64,000 bases of DNA from Halothece sp. PCC 7418 (lineage in GTDB: Bacteria; Cyanobacteriota; Cyanobacteriia; Cyanobacteriales; Rubidibacteraceae), in contig NC_019779.1 of NCBI RefSeq assembly GCF_000317635.1, forward strand, positions 806,001 to 870,000, written 5' to 3'. The notes below the pieces were generated by a model. The model saw only the letters and a list, made by a program, of their open reading frames with translations. It searched no databases and was not told the DNA's origin. The position numbers were made by a program, and so were the translations under genes. Shown here piece by piece: positions 53,816-61,511 of this stretch; position 1 is the stretch's first letter; every line of letters begins with the position of its first letter.

Positions 53816-56431
53816 TTATTCCTCTTCAAATGTACTATCAAGCATTAGAGAATCTTCCTCCATTTCAATTTCATTAACCTCTTCATCGGTTAATCCTAAT
53901 TGCTTTTTAGCAAAAACTCGCTTGGCACGGCGATCAAGAATTTTAATAATATTAGTCTTATCTTCTTTAATTGCCTCAATCTCTTCTTTCTGAATTAAGA
54001 CCATATAATAACGAGATAATTCCATCATTCGATACGCATATTGAAAAGCATCTCTGGTAAATTCGCCAGTGGTTACAATCATAACCACATCTGCACCAGT
54101 AACAAAAGTCATTCCAATTTCTTTAGCTAAAACTTCTACATCAACTCGTTTAGTATTTTTACACTGAATTTGCCAACGGTGATAGACAAATCGATCTGAT
54201 GCTGCTAAAACATCAACTTCTCCCTTTCCTGTTTCAAAATCTCTTTTACGCCATTTTGTAAAGCGGAGACTGGTGAGACGAATCATCCAAATAGCTAATA
54301 ATTCTAAGGCTTTCCCTTTAATATGTTTATCAGGATTTTCCAGGTCATTAATAACATCTTCAAAACTCCGATTTAACTCAGTTTGGGAAATTTCTGTTAG
54401 ATCAGCAATGGATTCTAATAACTTAGCTAATAATTCTTTTTGTGCTTTTTCTGTGAGCTTTACTAAATTTGGTTTAGCACCACGACCTGTTGTTGTTTTT
54501 TGCGTTTCAATTAAATCTGCTTGCGCTAAAGGCTGAATGATATCTTTAACAAATGACTTAGATGTGAATCTTATTTTATAGACACTTTTTGTATAGTTAC
54601 TAATCTTATTCCAAGGGGTAAAATCAGTAATACTCATCTGAAGCATTGCCAATAAAAAATATTTTTGCTCAGATGTTAGAGTGTAGATTTCATCAATATA
54701 ATCTTTATCAAGTTCTAAAATTTCATCAACTCGATCCCAATTAATCTCATATTGTTTTTCAAATACTCCTGCTTGTTCTAACCATTGGCGCATGGTGCTA
54801 ACATAAATCGAGTTAGACGAAAGAGAATATCCCATCGCTTGTAATTCTTCAGCGATTAACTCCAGTTTTGGTTTTTCACCCCTACTATTAATTGCTTCTA
54901 TTGCTTTTAATAATGACATCCCAGTTAAGTTAGTTAGAATGTGGCGAGCAAAAACAAGATCAGCTTCCTTGGGATTATTTTGATGTTCTAATATTTGTTG
55001 AGCAATCTCTGTTATTTGATATTGCCAATCATCCTCATCAATTGACTCTACTAATTGATAAGCCCGAAGAGACAGAAACGTATTCATTGACAGCTTCTTC
55101 TGGTTTTCTTTCTTTTGAAAATCATTTTTACCCGAGTGATTGGCATAGTAGCGTTCCACAATTTTTTCCTGCAATATATTGCGATCATGTTGGCAATCTT
55201 CACAAAGTTGTATAATTCCCAATAAATTCATCGTTTTGGGTTCAAATTGATGCCCATAAGTAAATTTAAGCGGTTTATTTTCCATTTCGTTACTGGTAAT
55301 TTCAAATAAGTCTAACTGTTTCAACTTTTGATTGTCTTTGCTAGCAAATGTATTTTGAATACAATCAGGAACTAATGCTAATGCTTTTGCCTTAATTTCT
55401 TCCCGATCCTTTAATGGCGTAACAACCAAGGGAGCATCTTTTTCAAATCGAAACTGTGAGGCTTGAAGATACTTTTCATCAAGTTCAAAGGCTAACCAAC
55501 GGCGATCGAGTGTCTCAGCAACTCTTCCTGTCAAGTTTGAACCCGCAAATGGATCAAGTACAAGGTCACTTGGTTCAGTACAAAGTGCAATAAAAAATTC
55601 AGGGAGCGCTTTAGGAAACCGAGCAGGATGAGCTTTGATTCCTTCTTCTTTGCAGCGACGTTGATAGTAATCATTAGAAGCAGTATTAGAAGCAGCAATG
55701 ACATTAACAGGTTGCGCTAAATCATGCTCTAAAATCCAATTGAATTCACCTAATACAGGTTGACCGATCGCGCTTTCAGAGGCAAAACTAGGATCAGAAA
55801 TCAGGTTAGGAGGAATCGCGCCACCGCGATCATTTTTAAACTTAGTAGAAATATCATGTCCAGACGGGCGTAACTTTGCGTCATAGCCATGTTTTAAAAG
55901 ATTTTTCATCGCTTTACTGTAAGGACGTAAAACGTTTTTATTATTGGCTTTTGGGTGGGGGTCTTTTGATAGCCACCACACGGTATTCACTGCATCTTTT
56001 ACTCGTTCTCTCCGCACCGTCACCCACTCAGCAGGGGTAGGAAGTTTAGCTGGGTTGTACCAAAAAAGCTCTTGAGCCAGAAAGAAACCTAAACCTCCTT
56101 TTGATTGAGGTTTACAAAGTTCTACCACTAACTCAAAATGATACAGAGAACGTACTGGGAATCCTTTAACCCAACTCCCGCCAATATCTATGACCAAAGA
56201 CCCTTGAGGTTTAAGAAGACGATAAAACTCACTCGCAAATTCCTTAAACCATTCGAGATATTGATGAGCATCAACATTTCCATACTCCTTTTTTCTGACA
56301 AGAGCAAAGGGAGGGGATGTACAGATGAGATCAACGCTTTCATCTGGGAGTTCTGCCATAAGTTCTAGGCTATTGCCAAGATAGGAAGCACCGAGATGGG
56401 TTTTATAGTAAGGAATATTGCTAAGTTTCAT
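53816..56431 (-). CDS. DNA methyltransferase fused to a C-terminal Mrr-like restriction endonuclease domain
   Basis: An 871-aa protein. The N-terminal third is a beta-class amino-methyltransferase: motif IV is TSPPF (residues 38-42), and the AdoMet motif follows later as VLDPFAGSNLTGRVAE (about 293). TSPPF is usual for N4-cytosine enzymes. The middle (about 400-690) is helical with a winged-helix-like segment (about 600-690). About 700-830 is an Mrr-type PD-(D/E)XK nuclease: KALELLAIWMIRL, GEVDVLA (Asp about 738), WQIQCKN (QxK, about 755) and VTTGEFTRDAF. It therefore looks like a single-chain restriction-modification protein with the nuclease at the C-terminus, the reverse of the common type IIG order. 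No separate endonuclease or specificity gene is adjacent. Confidence 0.8.
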   Translation of the reverse strand: MKLSNIPYYKTHLGASYLGNSLELMAELPDESVDLICTSPPFALVRKKEYGNVDAHQYLEWFKEFASEFYRLLKPQGSLVIDIGGSWVKGFPVRSLYHFELVVELCKPQSKGGLGFFLAQELFWYNPAKLPTPAEWVTVRRERVKDAVNTVWWLSKDPHPKANNKNVLRPYSKAMKNLLKHGYDAKLRPSGHDISTKFKNDRGGAIPPNLISDPSFASESAIGQPVLGEFNWILEHDLAQPVNVIAASNTASNDYYQRRCKEEGIKAHPARFPKALPEFFIALCTEPSDLVLDPFAGSNLTGRVAETLDRRWLAFELDEKYLQASQFRFEKDAPLVVTPLKDREEIKAKALALVPDCIQNTFASKDNQKLKQLDLFEITSNEMENKPLKFTYGHQFEPKTMNLLGIIQLCEDCQHDRNILQEKIVERYYANHSGKNDFQKKENQKKLSMNTFLSLRAYQLVESIDEDDWQYQITEIAQQILEHQNNPKEADLVFARHILTNLTGMSLLKAIEAINSRGEKPKLELIAEELQAMGYSLSSNSIYVSTMRQWLEQAGVFEKQYEINWDRVDEILELDKDYIDEIYTLTSEQKYFLLAMLQMSITDFTPWNKISNYTKSVYKIRFTSKSFVKDIIQPLAQADLIETQKTTTGRGAKPNLVKLTEKAQKELLAKLLESIADLTEISQTELNRSFEDVINDLENPDKHIKGKALELLAIWMIRLTSLRFTKWRKRDFETGKGEVDVLAASDRFVYHRWQIQCKNTKRVDVEVLAKEIGMTFVTGADVVMIVTTGEFTRDAFQYAYRMMELSRYYMVLIQKEEIEAIKEDKTNIIKILDRRAKRVFAKKQLGLTDEEVNEIEMEEDSLMLDSTFEEE

Positions 56432-56607
56432 TCAACTGCTAAATTGAGAGCTACAATTGCACTTTTGATTTTACGGGTTTGGCATCACTAAGATCGGTAG
56501 TTTGAGTTTAGGTAACGAAACCTAACATCAGCTATGTGAATACGCTGCCATCAATAGATTACATTAGCTCCCTTTTGAGTGGGCATTGCTTAGCCTATAG
56601 CTTAGCA

Positions 56608-56794
56608 TTACTGATCCACAACCAATTGTTTCTCATTCACAGGTGTCTGTTCCTGCTTCCCATTAGAACGCTGATCGCCGTAATACATCAAGGGAATAAT
56701 AAACAGCGTGAGTGCAGAAGACGTTAACATCCCCGTTAATAAAGTCCATGCTAACCCAGACCACACGGGATCGCTGAGAATCGTTAACGTTCCT
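56608..56794 (-). pseudogene. 3'-end remnant of an RND efflux transporter gene
   Basis: The minus strand encodes the last about 62 residues of an RND permease (TLLTGMLTSSALTLFIIPLMYYG, then a polar tail ending NEKQLVVDQ) with its own stop codon. The similarity to the RND gene at the right edge of the window (63778 on) ends abruptly at about 56794. DNA identity to that copy is high but not perfect (by eye about 85-90%), so this is not a fresh duplication. It marks a junction inside the island. Confidence 0.8.
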
Positions 56795-56820
56795 ACACTC
56801 CAATCATCCCTGTAGCATAA

Positions 56821-56956
56821 ACATTGATCGCTGTTATTTTTTATAGAAAGTAGCGCGTTTGCAAAGCATGGACGGAGTCCAATCGCGTCTCATTTCTTTC
56901 CCAACGCGATCGCGCCTTGCAAAGACAGCATCCGATCGCGCACCATAGATAAATTC
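56821..56956 (+). repeat. island repeat, copy B
   Basis: The longest copy. It has the 35-bp leader (56823-56857) that is identical in copies C and F, then GCAAAG.ATGGACGGAGTC-like sequence, the CTCATTTCTTTCCCAACGCG block with HIP1, GCAAAGACAG, and the CACCATAGATAAATTC block. It lies between the RND remnant and the Rpn pseudogene. Confidence 0.85.
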
Positions 56957-57057
56957 GCAATTTCAGATCAGTTACTCCGTCAATGTCACTTTCCAATTGA
57001 TAAAATACGAATCAATTATCGCAGTTTTCTTTAAATCTTGAACAACCATTTTCTTTT

Positions 57058-57938
57058 GTGTCTAAAACGCCTTTTGATCAACTTGCCAAACAACTTTTCG
57101 AGGAACTTCTGCAACCCTTTGGAGAAGTACAAATCTCCTTAGAAGTGCCAGGGGAATCCCATTTAGTTGATATTTATTTTGCGCCGATTGCATACAGGAA
57201 TCAAGATCGATCTCCCTTGGGACTCTTGGGGGAAATGATCACCTCACCCTGTTTATTTGAACCGTTCCGAAATCCTCCTTCTCCATCAGATTACCATCGC
57301 TGTAAACTGAAGCATGAGTGGATTATTGCCGACTTTTATCGTCAGCGCGATCAGAGCTTATCTTTACAAGAACTCCCTATTTTATGGATTATTTCACCTA
57401 CCCTTAGCCAAAATTTCCTCACTTCAGCAGGAGCCATTGCAAAAGAGGATTGGTGTCATGGGGTATATTGCGGTGCGACCCCGCGGAGGCTTCCTCCGCA
57501 AGGGAACGCGCACCAAGACGGAAAGGGGAGATGGATCGCTGTGGGTTGATCGCTGTCCATCAACTGCCCAAAACTCCAGAGACTTTATGGTTGAGGTTAT
57601 TGGGAAAAGGAAACTTACAACAGCAGGCGATTCAGGAAGTCATGGCGCTACCCGAAGCCGATCAAAGGCGAGAAGAAGCGTTAAGATTATTATCAAACTG
57701 GAAGATGATCATTGAAACTGTCCCTCAAATTGAACAGGAAGAAGGAGCGTTAACAATGGCACTATCACAAGCCTTTTTGGAATGGGAAGAAAAGACTAAG
57801 CAAGAGGCTAAACAGCAAGCGAAGCGAGAAATTGCTCTTAATCTTCTCCGTGCTGGGATGAGCCCTGAACAGGTTTCCCAATTCACAGGACTTAGCGCAG
57901 ATACTGTAGAAGACTTACGCCAACAAATTGGAGAATGA
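57058..57938 (+). pseudogene. broken Rpn/DUF4351-type nuclease-transposase family gene
   Basis: Two frames together match one cyanobacterial protein family of about 270 aa. The first (start GTG) gives SKTPFDQLAKQLFEELLQPF through WCHGVY. The second, from about 57520, gives GLIAVHQLPKTPETLWLRLL, ALPEADQRREEALRLLSNWK and the coiled tail ending TGLSADTVEDLRQQIGE. The first half has the family's PD-(D/E)XK-like nuclease core. The break is at a 43-bp palindromic insertion (57472-57514), after which the frame is lost. Rpn proteins promote RecA-independent recombination. This copy should be inactive unless frameshifting rescues it. Confidence 0.75.
57472..57514. repeat. 43-bp palindromic insertion in the Rpn-type gene
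   Basis: Ends GGTGCG and CGCACC are inverted, and the centre GCGGAGG-CTT-CCTCCGC is a perfect 7-bp hairpin. Composition is far more GC-rich than the surrounding gene. It looks like a small dispersed repeat that landed in the gene. Its length alone does not restore the frame, so a few flanking bases must also have changed. Confidence 0.65.
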
Positions 57939-57952
57939 AAACTCATAATCAT

Positions 57953-57994
57953 AAACATTGATCGCTGTTATTTTTTATAGAAAGTAGCGCGATT
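57953..57994 (+). repeat. island repeat, copy C (leader only)
   Basis: Contains the same 35-bp leader as copies B and F (57957-57991) without a mismatch, then leaves the repeat after GCGCGATTG. It separates the Rpn pseudogene from the hicA/hicB pair and overlaps neither. Confidence 0.85.
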
Positions 57995-58022
57995 GTCATT
58001 CCTTAGAAAATTAGAGTTGACA

Positions 58023-58249
58023 ATGCCAAGGAAAATCAGAGACTAAAAGCCCAAATTGTACGAGAAGGGTTTGTTCTTCTACCAAAGCGAGGGAAAGGAA
58101 GTCATCAGCGTTGGCGACATCCACTCTTGAATAAAACACTAACGATTTCTGGTAAAGATGGAGATGATGTTCCCCCCTATCTGGAAAAACAGTTGTTAAC
58201 GTTACTCAACAAGCTAGAACAGTTAAGAAAGGAGGATGAAAATTCATGA
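58023..58249 (+). pseudogene. hicA: HicA toxin gene with a frameshift at codon 7
   Basis: The ATG begins MPRKIRD and then meets TAA. One base further the frame continues without a break as LKAQIVREGFVLLPKRGKGS, HQRWRHPLLNKTLTISGKDG, DDVPPYLEKQLLTLL to a stop that overlaps hicB by 4 bp. This is a complete HicA (double-stranded RNA-binding fold mRNA interferase with the GSHQ/RW histidine region). A single missing base in the seventh codon (GAC where GAGC is expected) explains it. No alternative start exists in the open frame. The toxin should be off. Confidence 0.8.
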
Positions 58250-58464
58250 ATCAATATAGCATGGTGATTCAGTGGTCAGAGGAAGACCAGTTATTTCTAG
58301 TGACAATTCCCGAGTTCAGCGATCGCGTTATGATGCCTTGTACTCATGGAAAAACCCGCCAAGAAGCTACTCATAATGGGGAAGAAGTGATTGAGATGTA
58401 TTTATCCGCATGGAAAAATGAAGGGCAATCCCTCCCAGAACCTTCGACGCTTCAGATTGCCTAG
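58246..58464 (+). CDS. hicB: HicB family antitoxin
   Basis: A 72-aa intact antitoxin: VIQWSEEDQLFLVTIPEFSD, CTHGKTRQEATHNGEEVIEMYL, a partially RNase H-like HicB fold. HicB proteins mask HicA and, when they carry a DNA-binding part, repress the operon; this short form has no obvious DNA-binding domain. It overlaps the frameshifted hicA by 4 bp and is now an orphan in function. A ribosome site AAAGGAGG lies 10 bp upstream inside hicA. Confidence 0.85.
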   Translation: MNQYSMVIQWSEEDQLFLVTIPEFSDRVMMPCTHGKTRQEATHNGEEVIEMYLSAWKNEGQSLPEPSTLQIA

Positions 58465-58544
58465 GATTTCCAAGTTTGATGAGAGAAACTTATCTTATTC
58501 GGGCTAAAACTAAGTTGTTAAGAGTAAGGTTTTGTTATGGACGT

Positions 58545-58637
58545 AATCGCGCTGTTCTCATTTCTTTTCAAACGCGATCGCGCCTTGCAAAGACGGAATC
58601 TGATCGCGCACCATAAATAAATTCCAATCGCGCAAAG
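58545..58637 (+). repeat. island repeat, copy D
   Basis: AATCGCGCTGTTCTCATTTC, HIP1, CCTTGCAAAGACGGAATCTG, CACCATAAATAAATTCC and AATCGCGC. It separates the two hicAB modules, which face each other. Confidence 0.9.
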
Positions 58638-58677
58638 CTTTCCCTTAGAAACAATCCCTCTAAAGAGCTTACTTTAT

Positions 58678-58917
58678 TCATTTATTTTGGCTGAAAATTT
58701 TCTGCCTACTACTAGCAACAGGGATTGCTTGATTTTTCTGTTGATAATCTTCTTTCACTAATTCCCAAGCAATTTTCAATTCTTCTAGAGCTTCTTGAGG
58801 CGTATCTCCAAAGGCAGAAATATTTGGCATTTCCTGAAAATGAGCAAGCCAGTCTCCTTGTTCATCAACATATAAATTAATAATAAAACCGTCAAAATTA
58901 TAATTTTCTAAAGACAT
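58678..58917 (-). CDS. HicB family antitoxin (second module)
   Basis: A 79-aa protein of the HicB/UPF0150 type: FDGFIINLYVDEQGDWLAHFQEMPNISAFGDTPQEALEELKIAWELVKEDY. It probably neutralises the HicA encoded directly upstream, with which it overlaps by 10 bp. Order toxin-antitoxin is normal for hicAB. No C-terminal DNA-binding domain is visible. Confidence 0.85.
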   Translation of the reverse strand: MSLENYNFDGFIINLYVDEQGDWLAHFQEMPNISAFGDTPQEALEELKIAWELVKEDYQQKNQAIPVASSRQKIFSQNK

Positions 58918-59153
58918 TGTTTTTCTTCCTCTTGATAATTAAGAAATTGTTGGACTTGATAAAGTTTTGCTTTGCCATCTTTACGAGGTTGAATGGGTAA
59001 TAATTGACGATTCGGTGAACACCATAAGCGATGACTTCCTTTCTGACGACTCAATATCCATCCTGATTGTCTCAATAAGGTTTCAAATTCCTCGAAAGTA
59101 AGATTTTGTGGTCTCTCCTTTGCTTTTTTCTCTAACTTCTCTTTTTTGGTCAT
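58908..59153 (-). CDS. HicA family toxin (second module)
   Basis: An 81-aa basic protein: the HicA core TFEEFETLLRQSGWILSRQKGSHRLWCSPNRQLLPIQPRKDGKAKLYQVQQFL with the catalytic His in GSHRLW. It should cleave mRNA when HicB is degraded. The N-terminal Lys-rich stretch (TKKEKLEKKAKERPQ) is longer than in most HicA proteins. It appears intact. Confidence 0.85.
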   Translation of the reverse strand: MTKKEKLEKKAKERPQNLTFEEFETLLRQSGWILSRQKGSHRLWCSPNRQLLPIQPRKDGKAKLYQVQQFLNYQEEEKQCL

Positions 59154-59245
59154 CTTCTAATTTTAGAATAATGTACCCTTTTAGTACCATGAACTAGGAC
59201 ACTAGAATTGTCTATCAGTTGGATTAAACAATTTACTATACTTGG

Positions 59246-59345
59246 GCGCGATCGCGCAGCAAAGTCTAATCGCGCTGTTCTCATTTTTTCTAAACGCGAT
59301 CGCGCAGCAAAGACGGAGTCTGATCGCGCACTATAGATAAATATT
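59246..59345 (+). repeat. island repeat, copy E
   Basis: Begins with an extra GCGCGATCGCGCAGCAAAGTCT, then CGCGCTGTTCTCATTTTTTC, HIP1, CAGCAAAGACGGAGTCTGAT and CACTATAGATAAAT. The leading part repeats the centre, so the copy is partly duplicated. It separates hicAB from higBA. Confidence 0.9.
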
Positions 59346-59448
59346 GAAATGCTTTATTCTTCAAGTACAATCGACCAATCATGGAATGAATTGATAACTT
59401 GTTTGATGATCTGTCATAGCAATAAGTCTCCCAAAATTAACCTGATCG

Positions 59449-59724
59449 CTATTTTTCAAAAGAAATTTTTAGATGAGTTCCAGTGGCTTTAGCAATACGC
59501 TCTAAGGTTTCAATTGTTGTATTTTGTTTACCGCTTTCAAGGCGTGCTATTGCCGATTGTTTCGCGTTCATGCGTTTGGCTAATTCTTGTTGAGTGATTC
59601 CCGCCTGAGTACGGGCTGTAATAATTGCCGAGGCTAATTCAAACTCAGAAGCCAGTTCTTGATATGCTTTCTGGTAATCTGGATTTTTTTGCCATTGTTG
59701 ATGTAAATCTGTAATTTTTGTCAT
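59449..59724 (-). CDS. higA: XRE family antitoxin (HigA type)
   Basis: A 91-aa protein with an N-terminal helical part (LHQQWQKNPDYQKAYQELASEFELASAI) and a C-terminal helix-turn-helix: ITQQELAKRMNAKQSAIARLESGKQNTTIETLERIAKATG. It should bind its toxin and repress the operon. Its start overlaps the toxin stop by 4 bp; toxin first, antitoxin second is the usual higBA order. Confidence 0.88.
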   Translation of the reverse strand: MTKITDLHQQWQKNPDYQKAYQELASEFELASAIITARTQAGITQQELAKRMNAKQSAIARLESGKQNTTIETLERIAKATGTHLKISFEK

Positions 59725-60053
59725 TCCTCTATCTCCTTGGCTCGTTGTAAGGCAAGTTTAATTTCTTTTCGGGGGGTTTTTTGCGTTTTTTTAATGAAGA
59801 CTCGAACAACAACAACTCGCTTGGGTTTTGCGGTTACATATAAAGCACGAGAAATGCCATCCTTACCTGTCATCCGAATTTCCCATAAGAAACCTTCTAA
59901 GTGTTTAACATAAGGTCTCCCAACGTTGGGTAACCCATGTTCAGCAATTAGTTCAGCAATTCTCACAAATCGTGCTTTCATATCCTCTGGTAAAGAGGAC
60001 AATTCTTCGTCCACGATTTCACTAAGAGTTTCCACACTCCAGTTCATGGACAT
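59721..60053 (-). CDS. higB: RelE/HigB-like toxin (phage Gp49-type)
   Basis: A 110-aa protein of the RelE superfamily: VDEELSSLPEDMKARFVRIAELIAEHGLPNVGRPYVKHLEGFLWEIRMTGKDGISRALYVTAKPKRVVVVRVFIKKTQKTP. HLEGFLWEIR and the VFIKKTQKTP tail are the HigB/Gp49 hallmarks; the family cuts mRNA on the ribosome. Upstream sequence (ATTATAACATATATGTTATAACG) is palindromic and may be the operator for the HigA repressor. Confidence 0.88.
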   Translation of the reverse strand: MSMNWSVETLSEIVDEELSSLPEDMKARFVRIAELIAEHGLPNVGRPYVKHLEGFLWEIRMTGKDGISRALYVTAKPKRVVVVRVFIKKTQKTPRKEIKLALQRAKEIEE

Positions 60054-60072
60054 AACTCATCATAGACATGAC

Positions 60073-60093
60073 TATTATAACATATATGTTATA
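60073..60093. promoter_or_regulatory. palindromic candidate operator upstream of higBA
   Basis: TTATAACATATATGTTATAA is a perfect 20-bp palindrome about 20-40 bp before the higB start on the minus strand. XRE-type antitoxins such as HigA bind such palindromes to repress their own operon. The function is inferred from position. Confidence 0.55.
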
Positions 60094-60126
60094 ACGCGAT
60101 AGTAAAGAGGAATGATGCGTTATAAG

Positions 60127-60200
60127 GATTGATCGCTGTTATTTTTTATAGAAAGTAGCGCGATCGCGTCTCATTTCTTTCCCAACGCGATCGCGGCAAG
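60127..60200 (+). repeat. island repeat, copy F
   Basis: Carries the 35-bp leader (60128-60162) identical to B and C, then HIP1, TCTCATTTCTTTCCCAACGC with a second HIP1, and stops before the AAAGACGG part. It separates higBA from brnTA. Confidence 0.9.
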
Positions 60201-60243
60201 CAGGAATTGCTTGAAGAATTATGATCGCACTTAGTAGGAAAAA

Positions 60244-60450
60244 TTACTTCACTCCTTTGCTCAAGTCAGAATCCATTTCCTTTCTCACAATTTCATTAAC
60301 CAATTCATTCCAATCAACTCCTTTTTCCTCAGCTTTTTTTCTCACAAATTCCTGTACTTCATCATCAAGATAGATAGGAGATTTAAACGTTGCGTTAGGA
60401 TAATAAAATTTACCCCGTTCTGCTTTAGAAAAGTCATATTCAGCTTTCAT
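60244..60450 (-). CDS. brnA: BrnA-type antitoxin (ribbon-helix-helix)
   Basis: A 68-aa protein: KSPIYLDDEVQEFVRKKAEEKGVDWNELVNEIVRKEMD. The beta strand plus two helices of a MetJ/CopG-like DNA-binding fold are evident, so it should dimerise, bind BrnT and repress the operon. Its ATG overlaps the toxin stop by one base (TGATG). Confidence 0.85.
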   Translation of the reverse strand: MKAEYDFSKAERGKFYYPNATFKSPIYLDDEVQEFVRKKAEEKGVDWNELVNEIVRKEMDSDLSKGVK

Positions 60451-60743
60451 CAGTCTTCTTCCTCATAACAACGAATTTCCTGCTTAGTTGCTCGTCTTGC
60501 GGAAATAATTCTCACATCAAGAACATTCGCATCCTCATCAATCGTATGAACGACTAGCAAATATTGACCGCTTGATATTACTCCCAGTGTAATCCATCGT
60601 TCTTCAACTAAGCTGTGTTCCTCATCAAAGATTGTCAAAGCCATCGGATCTGAGAAAACCCCCTCTGCTTCTCGAAAACTAACTCCATGTTTCTCTAAGT
60701 TTCTCTGAGCCTTAATTGGATCCCACTGGAAACGATACTGCAT
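60450..60743 (-). CDS. brnT: BrnT family toxin
   Basis: A 97-aa protein with all BrnT marks: FQWDPIKAQRNLEKHGVSFREAEGVFSDPMALTIFDEEHSLVEERWITLGVISSGQYLLVVHTIDE, VRIISARRATKQEIRCYEE. BrnT is a RelE-fold ribonuclease, induced by stress. It is intact. Toxin-antitoxin order as in known brnTA operons. Confidence 0.92.
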   Translation of the reverse strand: MQYRFQWDPIKAQRNLEKHGVSFREAEGVFSDPMALTIFDEEHSLVEERWITLGVISSGQYLLVVHTIDEDANVLDVRIISARRATKQEIRCYEEED

Positions 60744-60845
60744 CTATTGTCGGTTTAGACTTAAAAATATTGGCAAACCAGAGAACAATACCTTGTGAGA
60801 GGTGACTCGTCAATTTCAATACCTGATATTTTGAGAATTAAGAAG

Positions 60846-60908
60846 TCGCGATCACGTATCATTTCTTTCCCAACGCGATCGCGCAGCAAAGACGGAGTCT
60901 GATCGCGC
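60846..60908 (+). repeat. island repeat, copy G
   Basis: GCGATCACGTATCATTTCTT, CCCAACGCGATCGCG, CAGCAAAGACGGAGTCTGAT, CGCGC. It ends exactly at the stop codon of yoeB (TTA on this strand), with no spacer. It separates brnTA from yefM-yoeB. Confidence 0.9.
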
Positions 60909-61172
60909 TTATTCTTGGTAATGATACCGACAGGAAAGAATGGTCAAATAATTATCATCAACAGCATAAACAAGACGATTGGTTTCATCAATACGACGAG
61001 ACCAAAAACCTGATAAATTCTCTCTTAAGGGTTCAGGTTTTCCGATTCCTTCAAAGGGGTTAGATAAAGCATCTTCGATTAATCGATTGATTCTTTTTAG
61101 AGTCTTTTTATCTTGAGATTGCCAATAAAGATAGTCTTTCCATGCTTTACTACTCCAAGCTAATTTACGCAT
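60909..61172 (-). CDS. yoeB: Txe/YoeB family toxin
   Basis: An 87-aa RelE-fold ribosome-dependent mRNA interferase. Motifs: LAWSSKAWKDYLYWQSQDKKTLKRINRLIEDALSNPFEGIGKPEPLRENLSGFWSRRIDETNRLVY and the C-terminal CRYHYQE with the catalytic Arg, His and Tyr. I use the ATG (MRKLAW); a TTG lies one codon upstream. It overlaps yefM by 8 bp. Its stop codon touches repeat copy G. Confidence 0.94.
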   Translation of the reverse strand: MRKLAWSSKAWKDYLYWQSQDKKTLKRINRLIEDALSNPFEGIGKPEPLRENLSGFWSRRIDETNRLVYAVDDNYLTILSCRYHYQE

Positions 61173-61425
61173 CAATTAAATCATGTTCTTGTGTTTGCCC
61201 TGCTTTATATTCGGCGATCGCTGCTTCTAAATGTTGAGCATTAGCAGGAGAGTTTAATAGGTAAACTGTTTCCATTAGGCTGTCATAATAACTTTTAGAC
61301 ATGACAACTGCATCTTCTGCATCTCTCCTGACGATAACAGTACAATTTTTGTCGTTGGCTACTGTATCAAGTACAGATTTGAAGTTTTTTCTCGCTTCGC
61401 TAAAGTTGACAATGTTCATGTTCAT
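61165..61425 (-). CDS. yefM: YefM/Phd family antitoxin
   Basis: An 86-aa protein: MNIVNFSEARKNFKSVLDTVANDKNCTVIVRRDAEDAVVMSKSYYDSLMETVYLLNSP, the typical Phd/YefM DNA-binding dimer fold, with a C-terminal disordered toxin-binding tail. It represses the operon together with YoeB. Antitoxin first, toxin second is the normal order. Confidence 0.93.
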   Translation of the reverse strand: MNMNIVNFSEARKNFKSVLDTVANDKNCTVIVRRDAEDAVVMSKSYYDSLMETVYLLNSPANAQHLEAAIAEYKAGQTQEHDLIDA

Positions 61426-61511
61426 GGGATTTGTACATAGTTCAGTACAAGTATGATTATAGCGTTTCCAGAGAGTGATGATGTTGGGTTTGATCCGTCA
61501 ACTCAAACTAT

